Notes: generated by a model from the sequence alone, not told the origin. Positions 18,777 to 27,771 are shown, numbered from the stretch's first letter. The stretch: 27,771 nucleotides of DNA from Trichomonas tenax (GCA_023091735.1 JALKBU010000691.1:1-27771), one strand, 5' to 3'. A program made the numbers and translations.

Positions 18777-20462
18777 CTAATTATTATCGGCGTAGCCACC
18801 GTTATCCATGAGAATCTTTCTTACATCTTGGTTCATCGCGAAGTATAATGGAGTTTTTCCTCTTTTGTCTTTGGCATTGACATCGCACTTTTCATGCTTC
18901 GCAAGCATCTTAACAATCTCAATGTGAGCATTTCTTGAAGCGTAGTGAAGAGGAGTCCAGCCATCAACATCCAAAGCATTGACTTCGCAATATCTTGTGG
19001 TGAGGAGCTCATTGGCAACAGTTGGCTGGTTGAATCTCGCAGCAGCGTGTAAAGGTGTTGAGCCCTCGCAATCTGCAATGCGTTCATCAACTCTGGCATC
19101 TTGCTTTAGAAGTAATAAAGCAACATCTGGGAAGCCACCTTTCGTTGCCAAAAACAACGCTGTGCAGTTCTTATTATTCACAGCATTCAAATCTGTTGAT
19201 TTGACATTAATTAAGCTCTCAGCAATGCTCGTTAAACCAAGTCTTGCACAGATATGGATTGGCGCATCTAAATCTTTATCTTGTGCATTAGTATCGATGT
19301 TAGGAAGTCCTAACAAGTATTCACATATCTGTGGCGAGCTTTGCTTCAGTGAAAGGAGTAAAGCTGTATTTCCGTCAATGTCTTTTCTGTTAATATCGAT
19401 GACATTGTACTTGCAAACATTTTTTACCATTTCGAGGTCCTTGCTTATAACAGCAAGATGTAATAATGTCTGCATCTTCTCATTCATCTCATACAAGCTT
19501 GCACCCTTCTGGACGAAGAGATTGAAGCATTGAAGGCATGCTGATGATGCTGAGTACATTAAAGGAGTATCACCAGCGATAGTTTTAATATCGATGTTGA
19601 ATGATGATTTGTCGTTCTTTTCTTCTGTCTGCTTTGGCTGCTCGTCCTTGAGTTCTATATCATCCAAGTCGAGGTTGTTGCCAACTGCATAGCAATCAAG
19701 TGTAAAGAAATCCCATTGTTTGTCTTCAATGAGTTTCTTCTTTCCTGCGACACCAAATATTAATTGCAAAATATCGGTGTTATATATTTGAGCTGCGAGA
19801 TGTAATAATGTTTCACCGGCTTCATTGACTGGATTAACATCCACATCATCTGCTGATAAAAGTGTTTTTAATACAGGCAAATTTCCTCTTTTTGTCGCAA
19901 TCATCACTGCTGTGTTTCCGTTGTTGTCTTTGTCGTTGATGAGCTTTGGTGCATAAGCAAGAATGATTCCGCAGCATTCTGCGTTGACGCTTATCGCAGC
20001 GCAGTGAAGTGGAGTCATGCCGTCGTCATTTAAGCGAGTTGGATCGACTTTAACCTTCTCGAGAAGGTATTCGACTATTTCCGTATATCCACATTGTGCA
20101 GCGTAATGTAATGCGAAACTGAAGTTAACTTTAGTAGAGAGAAGACTAATAACGTCAGTGCTACGTGATGCAACGGCAAACATGCCTAATGTCATCTGTT
20201 TTGTGTCTGTTGTCGATGTATCTGAGTCAAAGTTGAGCATTTTCGTTAAACATTTGATTGCTTTTGTGTATGCACAAACAGAAATCAGTGGAGGACTGTT
20301 CCATAGAATTTGCTTTCCTTCGTGAAATCTATCTGAGAAAACATATTTTTTAAATGACTTATTCGGGAATTTTTCTTCGAAGTATTGAATATTGTCGACA
20401 AGCAGTTGCTCGTAAAGCTCTTTTTCGTTGATATTGAATCTCGAAGATGTTTTTGAACTCAT
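18777..20462 (-). CDS. Ankyrin-repeat protein, 561 residues
   Basis: A protein-binding scaffold, partner unknown. The N-terminal ~110 residues have a helical region typical of trichomonad ankyrin proteins (partly degenerate repeats). About 12 ankyrin repeats follow from residue 116, with recognisable TPLHxAA cores (for example 149-156, 299-304, 468-475, 502-509, 536-542). Repeats 4 and 5 are split by a 50-residue acidic, low-complexity insert (about 244-296, rich in D, E, K and Q). The last repeats, ending ...GKTPLYFAMNQDVRKILMDNGG, are well preserved. There is no membrane segment, signal peptide or enzyme domain. The stop TAG is followed 3 bases later by TAAA. The start ATG at 20462 gives the full N-terminal region. 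The gene is head-to-head with the 20703 gene, 240 bases apart. Confidence 0.92.
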   Translation of the reverse strand: MSSKTSSRFNINEKELYEQLLVDNIQYFEEKFPNKSFKKYVFSDRFHEGKQILWNSPPLISVCAYTKAIKCLTKMLNFDSDTSTTDTKQMTLGMFAVASRSTDVISLLSTKVNFSFALHYAAQCGYTEIVEYLLEKVKVDPTRLNDDGMTPLHCAAISVNAECCGIILAYAPKLINDKDNNGNTAVMIATKRGNLPVLKTLLSADDVDVNPVNEAGETLLHLAAQIYNTDILQLIFGVAGKKKLIEDKQWDFFTLDCYAVGNNLDLDDIELKDEQPKQTEEKNDKSSFNIDIKTIAGDTPLMYSASSACLQCFNLFVQKGASLYEMNEKMQTLLHLAVISKDLEMVKNVCKYNVIDINRKDIDGNTALLLSLKQSSPQICEYLLGLPNIDTNAQDKDLDAPIHICARLGLTSIAESLINVKSTDLNAVNNKNCTALFLATKGGFPDVALLLLKQDARVDERIADCEGSTPLHAAARFNQPTVANELLTTRYCEVNALDVDGWTPLHYASRNAHIEIVKMLAKHEKCDVNAKDKRGKTPLYFAMNQDVRKILMDNGGYADNN

Positions 20463-20702
20463 TCTAAAATTTTATCGATAAATAACGTTATTTACAAAAT
20501 CTGTATTGTAAATTTTATATTTTACGAATAAAATATTTTACATGGCATAAAATTATTTTTGCTCGCTCTCTTATAATTAGCATCTGCATTTTAAGTCTTC
20601 AATTTTGATTTTTGGAGTGCGAAATGTTTGTCACGTAAAATGAAAAATGACGTGTAAAAACCGAAATTGCAAAGTAAAATTAAAATTTTTGACAAATTTA
20701 TA
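20463..20702. promoter_or_regulatory. Divergent promoter region between the ankyrin gene and the 20703 gene
   Basis: This 240-base AT-rich interval separates two divergent start codons. It carries repeated TTTAC/GTAAA motifs, including TTTACAAAAT at 20491-20500, TTTTACAT near 20538 and GTAAAA near 20655, and TTGACAAATT at 20689-20698, 14 bases before the rightward ATG. The same words form the array at 3020-3270. No TCAYT initiator is visible for either gene. Confidence 0.4.
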
Positions 20703-21425
20703 ATGATTCAGGCTGGAATTATCGAAAAAGCTGTAATCCTTGTTGTTGAGAGCGTTCTTGGTAACCCACGCGTTACAAAGGGCACATATCCAAACCTTGA
20801 CGCACTCGCAAAGCGTTCTTCGTCTGGATACGTTTCAACATTCAAAAATAGCAAGGATATTGTCTATCAAATGTCTGGTCTTCTTGTTCGTCCAGTTAAC
20901 GAGATTCTCGAGGATATGGGTAAAATCAAATTAAATGTCCTCAAGTTAAATACAGAATTTAACCAGTACGGAAAGGTCGAATCAATCAAAGGCTTCGACA
21001 CACAGAAGATCTTCGAAACAATAAATCAGAAAATACCAGAAAGCACAATCGTTCTCGTTGAAATTGAAACAATTCAGATGGCCGATCGGCTAATTGGCCT
21101 TCTTTTACCAAAGATTGACGGTGAAAATGTTGCTTTGTCTGTCCTCGTTGGTTATAAGGATGGAGCTAAGGTTCCTACATTCCCAGTTCCTCCAGTTGTT
21201 TCTCCATCATGGAAAGTTGTCGGTCCTAAGGTTGTCGATGACCTGTCCGTCGAAAAGCCAATGTTTTACATCACAGCTTCGAAGTTCTTAACACGTGTTG
21301 ATAAAGTTCAGAACTTCGATGAGGACGATTTCGAAAAGAATTTCTGCATGGGATGCGAGCCCATCTGTCAGTACTTCCGTGAGTTCACTTATTACACAGG
21401 CTCATCCTGGAAATATGGCGCTTAA
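20703..21425 (+). CDS. Unknown 240-residue protein, faint alkaline-phosphatase-superfamily resemblance
   Basis: The best start is the ATG at 20703; the frame can extend only to a non-ATG codon. The protein is 240 residues with alternating hydrophobic strands and helices (VILVVESVL 11-19, STIVLVEIE, LSVLVGY), so a Rossmann-like alpha/beta fold is likely. The segment YPNLDALAKRSSSG (29-42) resembles the TPNLDxLAxxG motif of the alkaline phosphatase superfamily (for example phosphoglycerate mutase ApgM). The usual metal-binding Asp in the first strand is missing, and 240 residues is short, so it may be non-catalytic or an unrelated fold. The C-terminus contains CMGCEPIC (four Cys nearby in FCMGCEPICQYF: three). 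The TAA stop is part of TAAA (21423-21426). The gene itself is well supported; the function is not. Confidence 0.85.
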   Translation: MIQAGIIEKAVILVVESVLGNPRVTKGTYPNLDALAKRSSSGYVSTFKNSKDIVYQMSGLLVRPVNEILEDMGKIKLNVLKLNTEFNQYGKVESIKGFDTQKIFETINQKIPESTIVLVEIETIQMADRLIGLLLPKIDGENVALSVLVGYKDGAKVPTFPVPPVVSPSWKVVGPKVVDDLSVEKPMFYITASKFLTRVDKVQNFDEDDFEKNFCMGCEPICQYFREFTYYTGSSWKYGA

Positions 21426-22400
21426 AATAATTAAATCTTTCATTTTGCGATCATATCTTGTGTTGTCACAAAATATATCAAAATGTAAATACAGTTACAC
21501 TCCAAAAAATCTTATTTTGCTATAATTATTTTCTCTTCAAAAAATTTTGGAATAGAGTTATTATTGGACTGTTCTATACAACTGTGAGAATGTGAAACAC
21601 ACTGTGTTATCGGATAACAAACAAAATTTTTGAACCAGTTTGTAAATTCGACATTATCCCGGGCAAATAATTGACATCTGGCCGTGGAGTTATATTCATC
21701 CAAAAGATCAGTACTATAGAATATGAATATAATAGCTGGTATGCTGTTTATGATCTTTTTTAAAAATACTCCAAATAACACATTGGCATTGAGTCACTTT
21801 TGAGTTGTTAATTTAGAATGTACCTCGACAATGCATTGTAATATTCATATATTTATATCTGGCAGTTTGATATCATTTTTCAAATCTTGATTTGTCAAAA
21901 TAATTCCACATATGGAATTAAACACATCATATTCCTATTCAATACATCCAACAATATCTGCTAATACTGATTAACATGACAAATAACGAAATCATCCTTC
22001 CTTCTTTAATCAGATCATCTTGAAAAATTGTGTTTTGATAAATTTGAATCATTATCCATATAACACATAACAAGTTAATGCTGTTTGATATCAAGTCGGG
22101 ATCTCATATTATTATTTCACTCAAAATTCAAAGGATTCATCAGAAGAAACTACCTATGATAATGGCTGTTTAGAAATCCCTCTAAACCTCTTCCTTCACG
22201 ATAATTACAAACGAGTAATCAACTCATATCATTGAACAATATAATAATTTTATTAAAAATGACCAACAAATTCATGTTACAAACGTTCATTGTATATCAA
22301 ATTTAAAAAGAATAGCAGTTAATTACATAAAATGACTCTATTAAAAAAACACTTGTTTTGTATAAAGACATTTTACATAGATAAATCAAATAACAAACAT
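21426..22400. other. AT-rich spacer with a possible decayed ORF
   Basis: No confident gene. On the minus strand the frame ending at 21512 stays open for about 90 codons with no ATG (its start would be GTG, after TGA). It contains a peptide-like stretch (STARCQLFARDNVEFTNWF) and could be a coding relic. The remainder (21800-22400) is AT-rich and featureless, and holds the 3' end of the phosphatase gene. Confidence 0.35.
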
Positions 22401-23618
22401 TTATGGTATAGTTGGCTCTAGTAAAAGCTGTCCAGGTGAAGAAGCAGATTTCTTCAATAACGGTCCAGAAGATTGAAGCTTTGGAAGCTCGGATATAGAA
22501 CTATAAGACGTCAGTCCATGTCCATCCTCTGATGTTCTTCTTGGTTTACATGTAAATACGACTTGGACGTTATTCATTCGCTTTGGTGTTCCTTTGACTC
22601 TGTTACTGTTAGTTCTGGAAACGCACTTAAGTTTATTGGAGAGAGGAACTGTATCCTCGACAACAACCTCCTTAAATTCGCATTCGAATTTGCTTAGATG
22701 TTTAATTGGTGCAAAAACTATTGGACGATGATTATCTTCTGTTACTTGAAGTATACTGCTTGAATTTGGTGGCATCGTGCAATAATTGCTTGATGAAAAA
22801 ACAGTTATACAAGCGCCTCCAAAGTTCTCCTCATAGCCCGACGTAACGCATTGGTGAGCTCTGATTATATATTTGACATTGTTATCGCATAAAAAGTCAA
22901 AAACTGAATCCAATCCAAAAACGTAGCCGAATCCTCTTGGACTTGGAGCGAAGAGCGGTGTGATAGTCGATGGATCGCTCCACATTATGTCTGTAATCAA
23001 ATCTGACTCAGGACCTTCCATGAAATTCGTTATTGGTCTTTGAAGCTTTGCAATCTGCTTTATTTGGTTCAAATTCGGGCTGAGACCGCCGTGAACCAAA
23101 AAGTACTTCTGATTTAAAACTGCAGCCAATGGAAGATACGAGAAAACTTCGTTGAACATATCGTAGATTTCTTCATCATATTCAGATAACACCTGCTGTT
23201 TGAAGCCATAATAAGAATTGATGAGTTCAAACTCGTGATTTCCACGCAACAAATAAATGTTCGATGGGTAGGCTAATTTATATGAAAAGAGGAGAACAAT
23301 AACTTCAACAGACATCTCTCCGCGATCTACGTAATCTCCAAGAAATACATATTTGTTAACATAAGGAGCATCCGCGAAATTGAATATTCTCAACAAATCT
23401 TTCAGATTTCCATGGACATCACCAACGACATTGAAATCTCCCGTCAGATGTATCAGTGTTTCCTCCTGTTGAAAAACATTCATCGTTGCTTGCAATAGTT
23501 TCACTAAATCCTCGCGCTTAAGCCTAGGGATCGCCAAACTTCCCATTCCGATCTTTTCGTTCTCATTGGAAGGAAGAAGCAGTGGAAGGAAGGCGTCAAG
23601 AATACTTCTCGATAACAT
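22401..23618 (-). CDS. PP1-like serine/threonine protein phosphatase (PPP family)
   Basis: Metal-dependent Ser/Thr phosphatase, 405 residues. All signature motifs are present: GDVHG (66-70), GDYVDRG (94-100), GNHE (126-129), HGGLSP (176-181), WSDP (213-216), RGFGYVFG (228-235) and RAHQ (253-256), so catalysis is expected. It has the PP1/PP2A-type order and length up to about residue 300. It then carries a ~100-residue Ser/Lys/Arg-rich tail (VKGTPKRMNN, CKPRRTSED, LLKKSASSPG), which is longer than the PP1 tail and probably disordered. PP1 SAPNYC is SSSNYC here (276-280), beside the active-site lip. The start ATG at 23618 was chosen because it gives a normal N-terminal helix; its leader contains TCAACCCC 20 bases upstream. 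The TAA stop is part of TAAA. PP1 or a trichomonad PPP subgroup cannot be separated. Confidence 0.93.
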   Translation of the reverse strand: MLSRSILDAFLPLLLPSNENEKIGMGSLAIPRLKREDLVKLLQATMNVFQQEETLIHLTGDFNVVGDVHGNLKDLLRIFNFADAPYVNKYVFLGDYVDRGEMSVEVIVLLFSYKLAYPSNIYLLRGNHEFELINSYYGFKQQVLSEYDEEIYDMFNEVFSYLPLAAVLNQKYFLVHGGLSPNLNQIKQIAKLQRPITNFMEGPESDLITDIMWSDPSTITPLFAPSPRGFGYVFGLDSVFDFLCDNNVKYIIRAHQCVTSGYEENFGGACITVFSSSNYCTMPPNSSSILQVTEDNHRPIVFAPIKHLSKFECEFKEVVVEDTVPLSNKLKCVSRTNSNRVKGTPKRMNNVQVVFTCKPRRTSEDGHGLTSYSSISELPKLQSSGPLLKKSASSPGQLLLEPTIP

Positions 23619-25181
23619 TTTAAATAGAGGGGGTTGATCTCAATCCGAGTGCTCAATGTCTAGCATAGTGACTTCAGAAAATTGAATATTCATTGAAAAT
23701 TTGATTAGTTTACATATTAACTCTGCTCGATAATAGGCTTACATTGATAAAATTGAGCAACTTTGTTCGTTTATTGGTGTCAGTTTTTATGAAAAAATAA
23801 TCATTAAACCATGATCTCCTTACATTATATAACCGTTATTTTTATTGAGATGGCATCTTATTCAGATCGACGAAGGCAGAAGAAATAAATTTAAAAATAA
23901 AGTTGAAATTTTTCTTTGAAACTTTTGTGAGAGCTTATCAAAAATATAAAATGGGTCAATACCATTTTAATTCTCTTTATGTAACATTCAAAATAAACAA
24001 ATAACCAAAATGAATGGATGCGGACCCCTATTTTTTTGAAATACTTTATATTCCAAGGATATCTTGGTATGGCTAACATATTCCGAATTTTAGGGGATTC
24101 GTAAATATTTGTAAAATTATACAAATAGAAAAATTGAAATAACCCCTCTTTTTGATATACTCAAAACGTTAAGCAGTATTTCATGATTTGAAGTTTTTCT
24201 ATATTTTTTTTTCACTTTTTAATGTTTTCTCTTTGATCTATGTTTATTGGTATATTTCCCTGACATATTTTATATACCATAAATATGAATATTATACAAA
24301 TATTTGTATCTAAATTCCAAAAATAATTATTTTGCGGTTCATGTTTTACAAAATTAAATTTTAAGGTTAAATATTTAACTTTATATGTAAAATTTGTTAA
24401 CCACGAGTTTATGCAATTGTTTCTATGACACTGGGGATGTGATATCTACAGTTGTTCACTCATTTGAGTTTAGTATTTTCGCTTCATGGTTACATGTGCC
24501 TCTATGAGTAGAATCTAAATTCATATTTTTGAGCGATTTTGAGCACCGTTAGAGATGTGTAAACGACGATAGAAAAGACGTTAAAAACTTAACGGCCATA
24601 CAGATGATTGCTTAAAGCTCCTTAGCTTGGATCATTTAGAGCCTGATAGAGTTACTCATATACAAGACCCCATGCTCCTCGATCTTACATGGAGCCACAT
24701 ACTTAGCTATAACAGATAACCAAATATTTTAAATTGAATTCAAAAGTCTTTGTTTTCGCTGAGACTTTGCCTGTGATCTTCTGTTAGATCAGAAGGTACA
24801 ACGTGCTCATCAAAGCTATACCAAAGTTTAAAGTATATTTTTATAAAAATATATATCCCGACTTTTCCTTTGTTACTAAAGAACTATAACCTACTCCTAA
24901 ATGCTAATTTATACGTTTTACTACCGTAGCTTTTTGTTAGCCAGAAGAAAATATCAAATATAAAGATTTCCTTTTTATTTTTTATTGCAAGCTAAGATGT
25001 GAATTTTCGTGTTTCTCTTGGTGAATCATGAAAGATTTCTAAGTTTTTTTCCTTAAAAAGTGTCATAAATGTTTTAATTGTATATATATTTAAGATCGTT
25101 TTATATAATTATGAACTTAAATATCAAATATCAACGTATTGTTGCATTATGTTTGTGATGCAATCTTATCAAGTCTCTTAA
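23619..25181. other. AT-rich spacer without a supported gene
   Basis: No coding signal. The only open frame of note, a 77-codon minus-strand one at 23891-24124, has AT-rich codon use and no motif. Bases 24590-24830 are slightly G+C-richer, with mixed sequence that is neither a tRNA nor a frame. The leftward PP1-like promoter should lie at its left end. Confidence 0.45.
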
Positions 25182-25598
25182 TTCCGTTCTAAATTCAAGA
25201 ATATTCTTCTTGTGTCAAATATATACGGAATTATTAAGCATTCATGCAGCAAAATTAATAAGTGTCATCCTCCAGATCAAAATCCAGAGAATAACGAGCA
25301 AGGCTGGGAAACATTCGAATAATATTTCTACAAGCTTTTCAAACATTCAACACCCATCAGAATCTCTCAGTGGTTATCAACACAAATGAATAGCGTTGGA
25401 ATTATGGCTCGATTGGCCCAAAAGAAACCAGATGATGCGTATGTAGAGCCTCAAGAAGAAGAAGGCGCTACAGACGATGCCGCTGCGGAACCTTCTAGTC
25501 CTGCAGAAGCAAGTTTTCGAATTACTGTTGATGAATTACAATCGATTCTCCATGACAATCTACAAGATTTCATTTCCAGGCAAGCTGAGAAGGCTTGA
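25182..25598 (+). pseudogene. Probable decayed small gene with a J-domain-like remnant
   Basis: One frame is open from 25182 (after TAA 25179-25181) to the TGA at 25596-25598, apart from one TAA at 25320-25322. Before the stop it reads IIKHSCSKINKCHPPDQNPEN, after it YFYKLFKHSTPIRISQWL. The first part resembles J-domain helix II plus the loop HPDxNP, with one extra Pro codon (HPPDQNP) and a Cys in place of the usual Tyr. The second half holds an acidic stretch (residues 13-40 after ATG 25386) and a C-terminal helix. The J-domain reading is a weak inference; the gene could also be intact from 25386. Confidence 0.35.
25386..25598 (+). CDS. Possible small acidic protein, 70 residues (alternative reading of the decayed gene)
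   Basis: An ATG at 25386 (second ATG at 25404) opens 70 codons with gene-like codon use. The protein is acidic and Ala-rich in the middle (EPQEEEGATDDAAAEPS) and ends with a predicted amphipathic helix (ITVDELQSILHDNLQDFI). A TCAACACAA word lies just upstream, not a clean initiator. The frame continues upstream past one TAA, which suggests that this is the tail of a longer, broken gene. No family is recognised. Confidence 0.35.
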   Translation: MNSVGIMARLAQKKPDDAYVEPQEEEGATDDAAAEPSSPAEASFRITVDELQSILHDNLQDFISRQAEKA

Positions 25599-26380
25599 TA
25601 TTATTGCATATTCAATAAAATTGTTTGGTTACCATGTTTTACTACATAGATCAGCTTTTTAAAAGAAATAATATTATTACTCTTGCGTATTTTTTAAGCA
25701 AATGTATGTTTTTCCGGCATAAAACAAAACTACATCCAAAATAGAAACGATCTGTCTCTTTAGAATTGCGAAATCACGCATTTATGAGCTCAAAAGATTA
25801 AGTGTTTCAGAAAAAATCAAATTTAAAAAATATATTTTTATGACAATTTTTCAATCAAGAGGAATGGTACGAAAATGCGTATCTCAAGATCGTCCGCAGC
25901 TTTTCGCAAAAAACTTGGTGTATATATTAGCATTAGTATGTGCATTATATTACCAAAGTTTCGAGCCAAAATAAGAAAAAATACCCCTTTCCACAGACCA
26001 CAAAATTTTTCATCCGATCCACCCACGAACCCGACCATTTTCATGCTTAGCAAAAAGTTACAGGAAAGTACAATAATACTAGTATATCGTACTGTTTGAT
26101 TTTAAATTATAATCACACTTTAAAGTCTTCAAGTTAATATAACTTCCACTATATTCAATGGGATTATCTTCTAGCTACCATAGTTTTCAGCTTGAGCTTG
26201 GCTTTGTTTGAGCAAGATATTTTTAGAAAATGTAAAATAAGACATGTAAATACATTTTTTGTCGTGTAGTATCACAAAAATCCGTTAAAAGTTTCCTCGT
26301 TTTTTTTTTCGATTTTCAGGCCTCTCAAAATCATTCACAAATTGAGAATCGCGAAAACCACCCCGAAATTCGAAAAGTTA

Positions 26381-26487
26381 GGGGATCAAAAATTTTTGCT
26401 GGGGAAACGCATACTTAAAGGGGGTGGAAACAACTAAAAAGGGGTTATATAATAAACAAGAAAGGGGGTTTATTTCTTAAAAAGGGG
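26381..26487. repeat. Six G-runs with about 20-base period
   Basis: Runs of four or five G begin at 26381, 26401, 26420, 26441, 26464 and 26484, spaced 20, 19, 21, 23 and 20 bases. The A/T-rich sequence between them is only loosely alike (often AAAAA before the run), so it may be a degenerate 20-base minisatellite. The loops are too long for a tight G-quadruplex, but folding cannot be excluded. Confidence 0.6.
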
Positions 26488-27000
26488 AAATTTATAACCA
26501 TTATAAATCGGCAGACCCTGATATTTTTAGTTATGTCAGAGCCAGAAAGAATACGTTTTTTCGGGCAACTCGCCCTGAAAAATTAACTTTTCGGACATCC
26601 CTATTTTCATAAAAAGAAGATCCATAATATCTCATCAAATTCGTTTTTTTTATAAATTAAAAAATCAAATAATTAAGTGCCCGTTGTGGCCAAACTTCCT
26701 GTATCGTCCTTCACTTTTTTTGGTGTATTTTTAACTTATTGTACTAAAATATTAAAAAAATCACCAAAAAACAACCTTCTTGATTTTGTTTTCTCTCATG
26801 CTAAGGATTAATTGCTTGGAGTATCGAAGCACAATTTCAACTTTTTAATTATAATATTAATAATCAGCGGGAAAAGGTGAAATCATTTACCATTTTAATA
26901 GCCACTTGAATACATATGCTAAAAATATGTTGATAATTGTAAAGTAGTAAAATAAACAAGCAAATCTCATTGAAATTCTGCTGTTTCTTCGCGTTCAATT

Positions 27001-27018
27001 TGTTTAATGCATTAAACA
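27001..27018. repeat. Perfect 18-base palindrome
   Basis: TGTTTAATGCATTAAACA equals its own reverse complement. It may be a binding site for a dimeric protein or chance in an AT-rich spacer. Confidence 0.7.
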
Positions 27019-27065
27019 GTTACTATAGCCTATGATAGCTATGTTATTTCAATTAGGTGTTTTGA

Positions 27066-27108
27066 TATCCATAAATAACACGAATTATTACACCTAAATT
27101 TATGGATA
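27066..27108. repeat. Inverted repeat TATCCATAAAT / ATTTATGGATA
   Basis: Arms 27066-27076 and 27098-27108 are perfect reverse complements with a 21-base loop. A second pair (TAGGTGT near 27054, ACACCTA near 27090) interlocks with it. Confidence 0.6.
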
Positions 27109-27570
27109 GCTCTACATTGCTTCTAGGCCTTCATCCACGCGAATTGATAGCATAACCGTCTCCCCCTGCGTTATTTCGTGTAAATGCCCTAAAGCTTTCA
27201 TATGTTTTTCAAAAATCGAGGAATTTTTGAGTAATAATTAATTTATTTTTATGCTCAATATTCATATATCAATGTTTTGTTGTGAAATTCATATTTGTGT
27301 GAGATCATCTTCAAAAACATGTATTTTCAATTTACTTTGGCATTACAGCGCTCTCAGTACTACAAATAATGCAAATTATACCTTGAAATCGAGAAAAATG
27401 CATTTTTTGCTGATTTTTTTTTTTGAAATTTTTTTTCTCCCTGTTAGTATTTTGCAAATTTATCATCAAAATACTGCTAAGTGATGATTGGCAAATGAAT
27501 TAATGCAAGAAAAAAGGGTCCTGATTTTCACATCACGAGTGCTTGGGGGGTGACTGAAAAATTGAGTCTA

Positions 27571-27680
27571 TGACAAAAGTGAACACCAAAAAGTGACAGG
27601 GGAACCTTAAAGTCACTTTTCATGAATAAACTGTCACTTTTTGAGCGGGCAAATTGTCACCTTTATAAAAAGTGTCATAA
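27571..27680. repeat. Cluster of AAAGTGAC / GTCACTTT words, including a 13-bp inverted repeat
   Basis: CAAAAAGTGACAG (27587-27599) and CTGTCACTTTTTG (27631-27643) are a perfect inverted repeat with a 31-base loop. Related words occur at 27574-27582 (AAAAGTGAA), 27612-27620 (GTCACTTTT), 27656-27664 (GTCACCTTT) and 27669-27677 (AAAGTGTCA), so six copies in about 105 bases on both strands. Confidence 0.6.
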
Positions 27681-27693
27681 ATATCTTTGTTGT

Positions 27694-27771
27694 CTAACCA
27701 ATACATCCAGGTTGGTGTTGTTGACGAGCCACAACTCTATCATCAACGAGCATATACCTAACTGGTAATTG
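27694..27771 (-). CDS. Possible C-terminal end of a gene cut by the window edge
   Basis: A minus-strand frame enters at 27771 and ends at TAG (27694-27696), 25 residues: LPVRYMLVDDRVVARQQH in its centre. The composition is gene-like, unlike the spacer just to the left. No family is recognised, and the segment is too short for certainty. Confidence 0.3.
   Translation of the reverse strand, partial: QLPVRYMLVDDRVVARQQHQPGCIG

Larger units (their letters stand above)
25599..27693. other. Non-coding right-hand spacer with repeats and palindromes
   Basis: No gene is supported. Short ORFs (25838-26053 minus, 25875-26099 plus, 27251-27484 plus) lack motifs. Contents: a G+C-richer islet at 25860-26060, a G-run repeat at 26381-26487, an 18-base perfect palindrome at 27001-27018, an inverted repeat at 27066-27108, a G+C-rich patch at about 27120-27200, and a GTCACTTTT cluster at 27571-27680. 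Confidence 0.45.

Noticed and set aside
21512..21781. 89-codon minus-strand frame downstream of the 20703 gene.
   Set aside because: Its only start is GTG directly after a TGA; at best a decayed relic, so it is not listed as a gene.
27251..27484. 77-codon frame in the right-hand spacer.
   Set aside because: AT-driven composition, phenylalanine-rich from T runs, no motif.

Overview
The window looks like nuclear DNA of a parabasalid protist (a trichomonad such as Tritrichomonas or Trichomonas). It is AT-rich, its long reading frames are uninterrupted and intron-free, they use the standard code, and they are separated by very AT-rich spacers. One gene has a textbook trichomonad initiator (TCACTTTTT) 8 nt before its ATG. 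Several stop codons sit in or next to TAAA, the trichomonad polyadenylation signal. The proteins are divergent members of eukaryotic regulatory families. The exact species cannot be fixed from the sequence alone.

Layout. Bases 1-3330 are mostly non-coding: a possible truncated gene end at the left edge, decayed fragments, diverged repeats and a striking TTTACA/TTGACA motif array (3020-3270). A DOCK-family (Rac/Cdc42 exchange factor-like) gene runs rightwards (3331-6753). It converges, with a 65-base gap, on a leftward gene for a divergent SF3b3/DDB1/CPSF160-family beta-propeller protein (6819-9773). A C2-domain-like pseudogene follows (10284-10772). A very large leftward gene (11226-17126) encodes a CHD-type chromatin remodeller. 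Next come a leftward ankyrin-repeat gene (18777-20462) and, divergently, a rightward 240-residue protein with a faint alkaline-phosphatase-superfamily resemblance (20703-21425). A leftward PP1-like phosphatase occupies 22401-23618. The right end (23619-27771) holds one small, probably decayed gene with a J-domain-like remnant, a G-run repeat, a perfect palindrome, other inverted repeats, and a possible truncated gene end at the edge.

The most interesting item is the remodeller. One uninterrupted frame carries two N-terminal starch-binding (CBM20) modules, two chromodomains, a complete SNF2 helicase, a SANT-like region, FYRN and FYRC domains and a proline/glutamine-rich tail. CHD-like remodellers are not known to me to carry CBM20 modules, and FYR domains normally sit on MLL/Trithorax-type or TBRG1-type proteins. 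If confirmed, this is an unusual architecture that could link polyglucan (glycogen) status to chromatin remodelling.

The genes do not form an operon or one pathway. The window reads as ordinary eukaryotic gene territory: signalling (DOCK, PP1, ankyrin), splicing (SF3b3-like) and chromatin (CHD) genes, with decayed genes between them.
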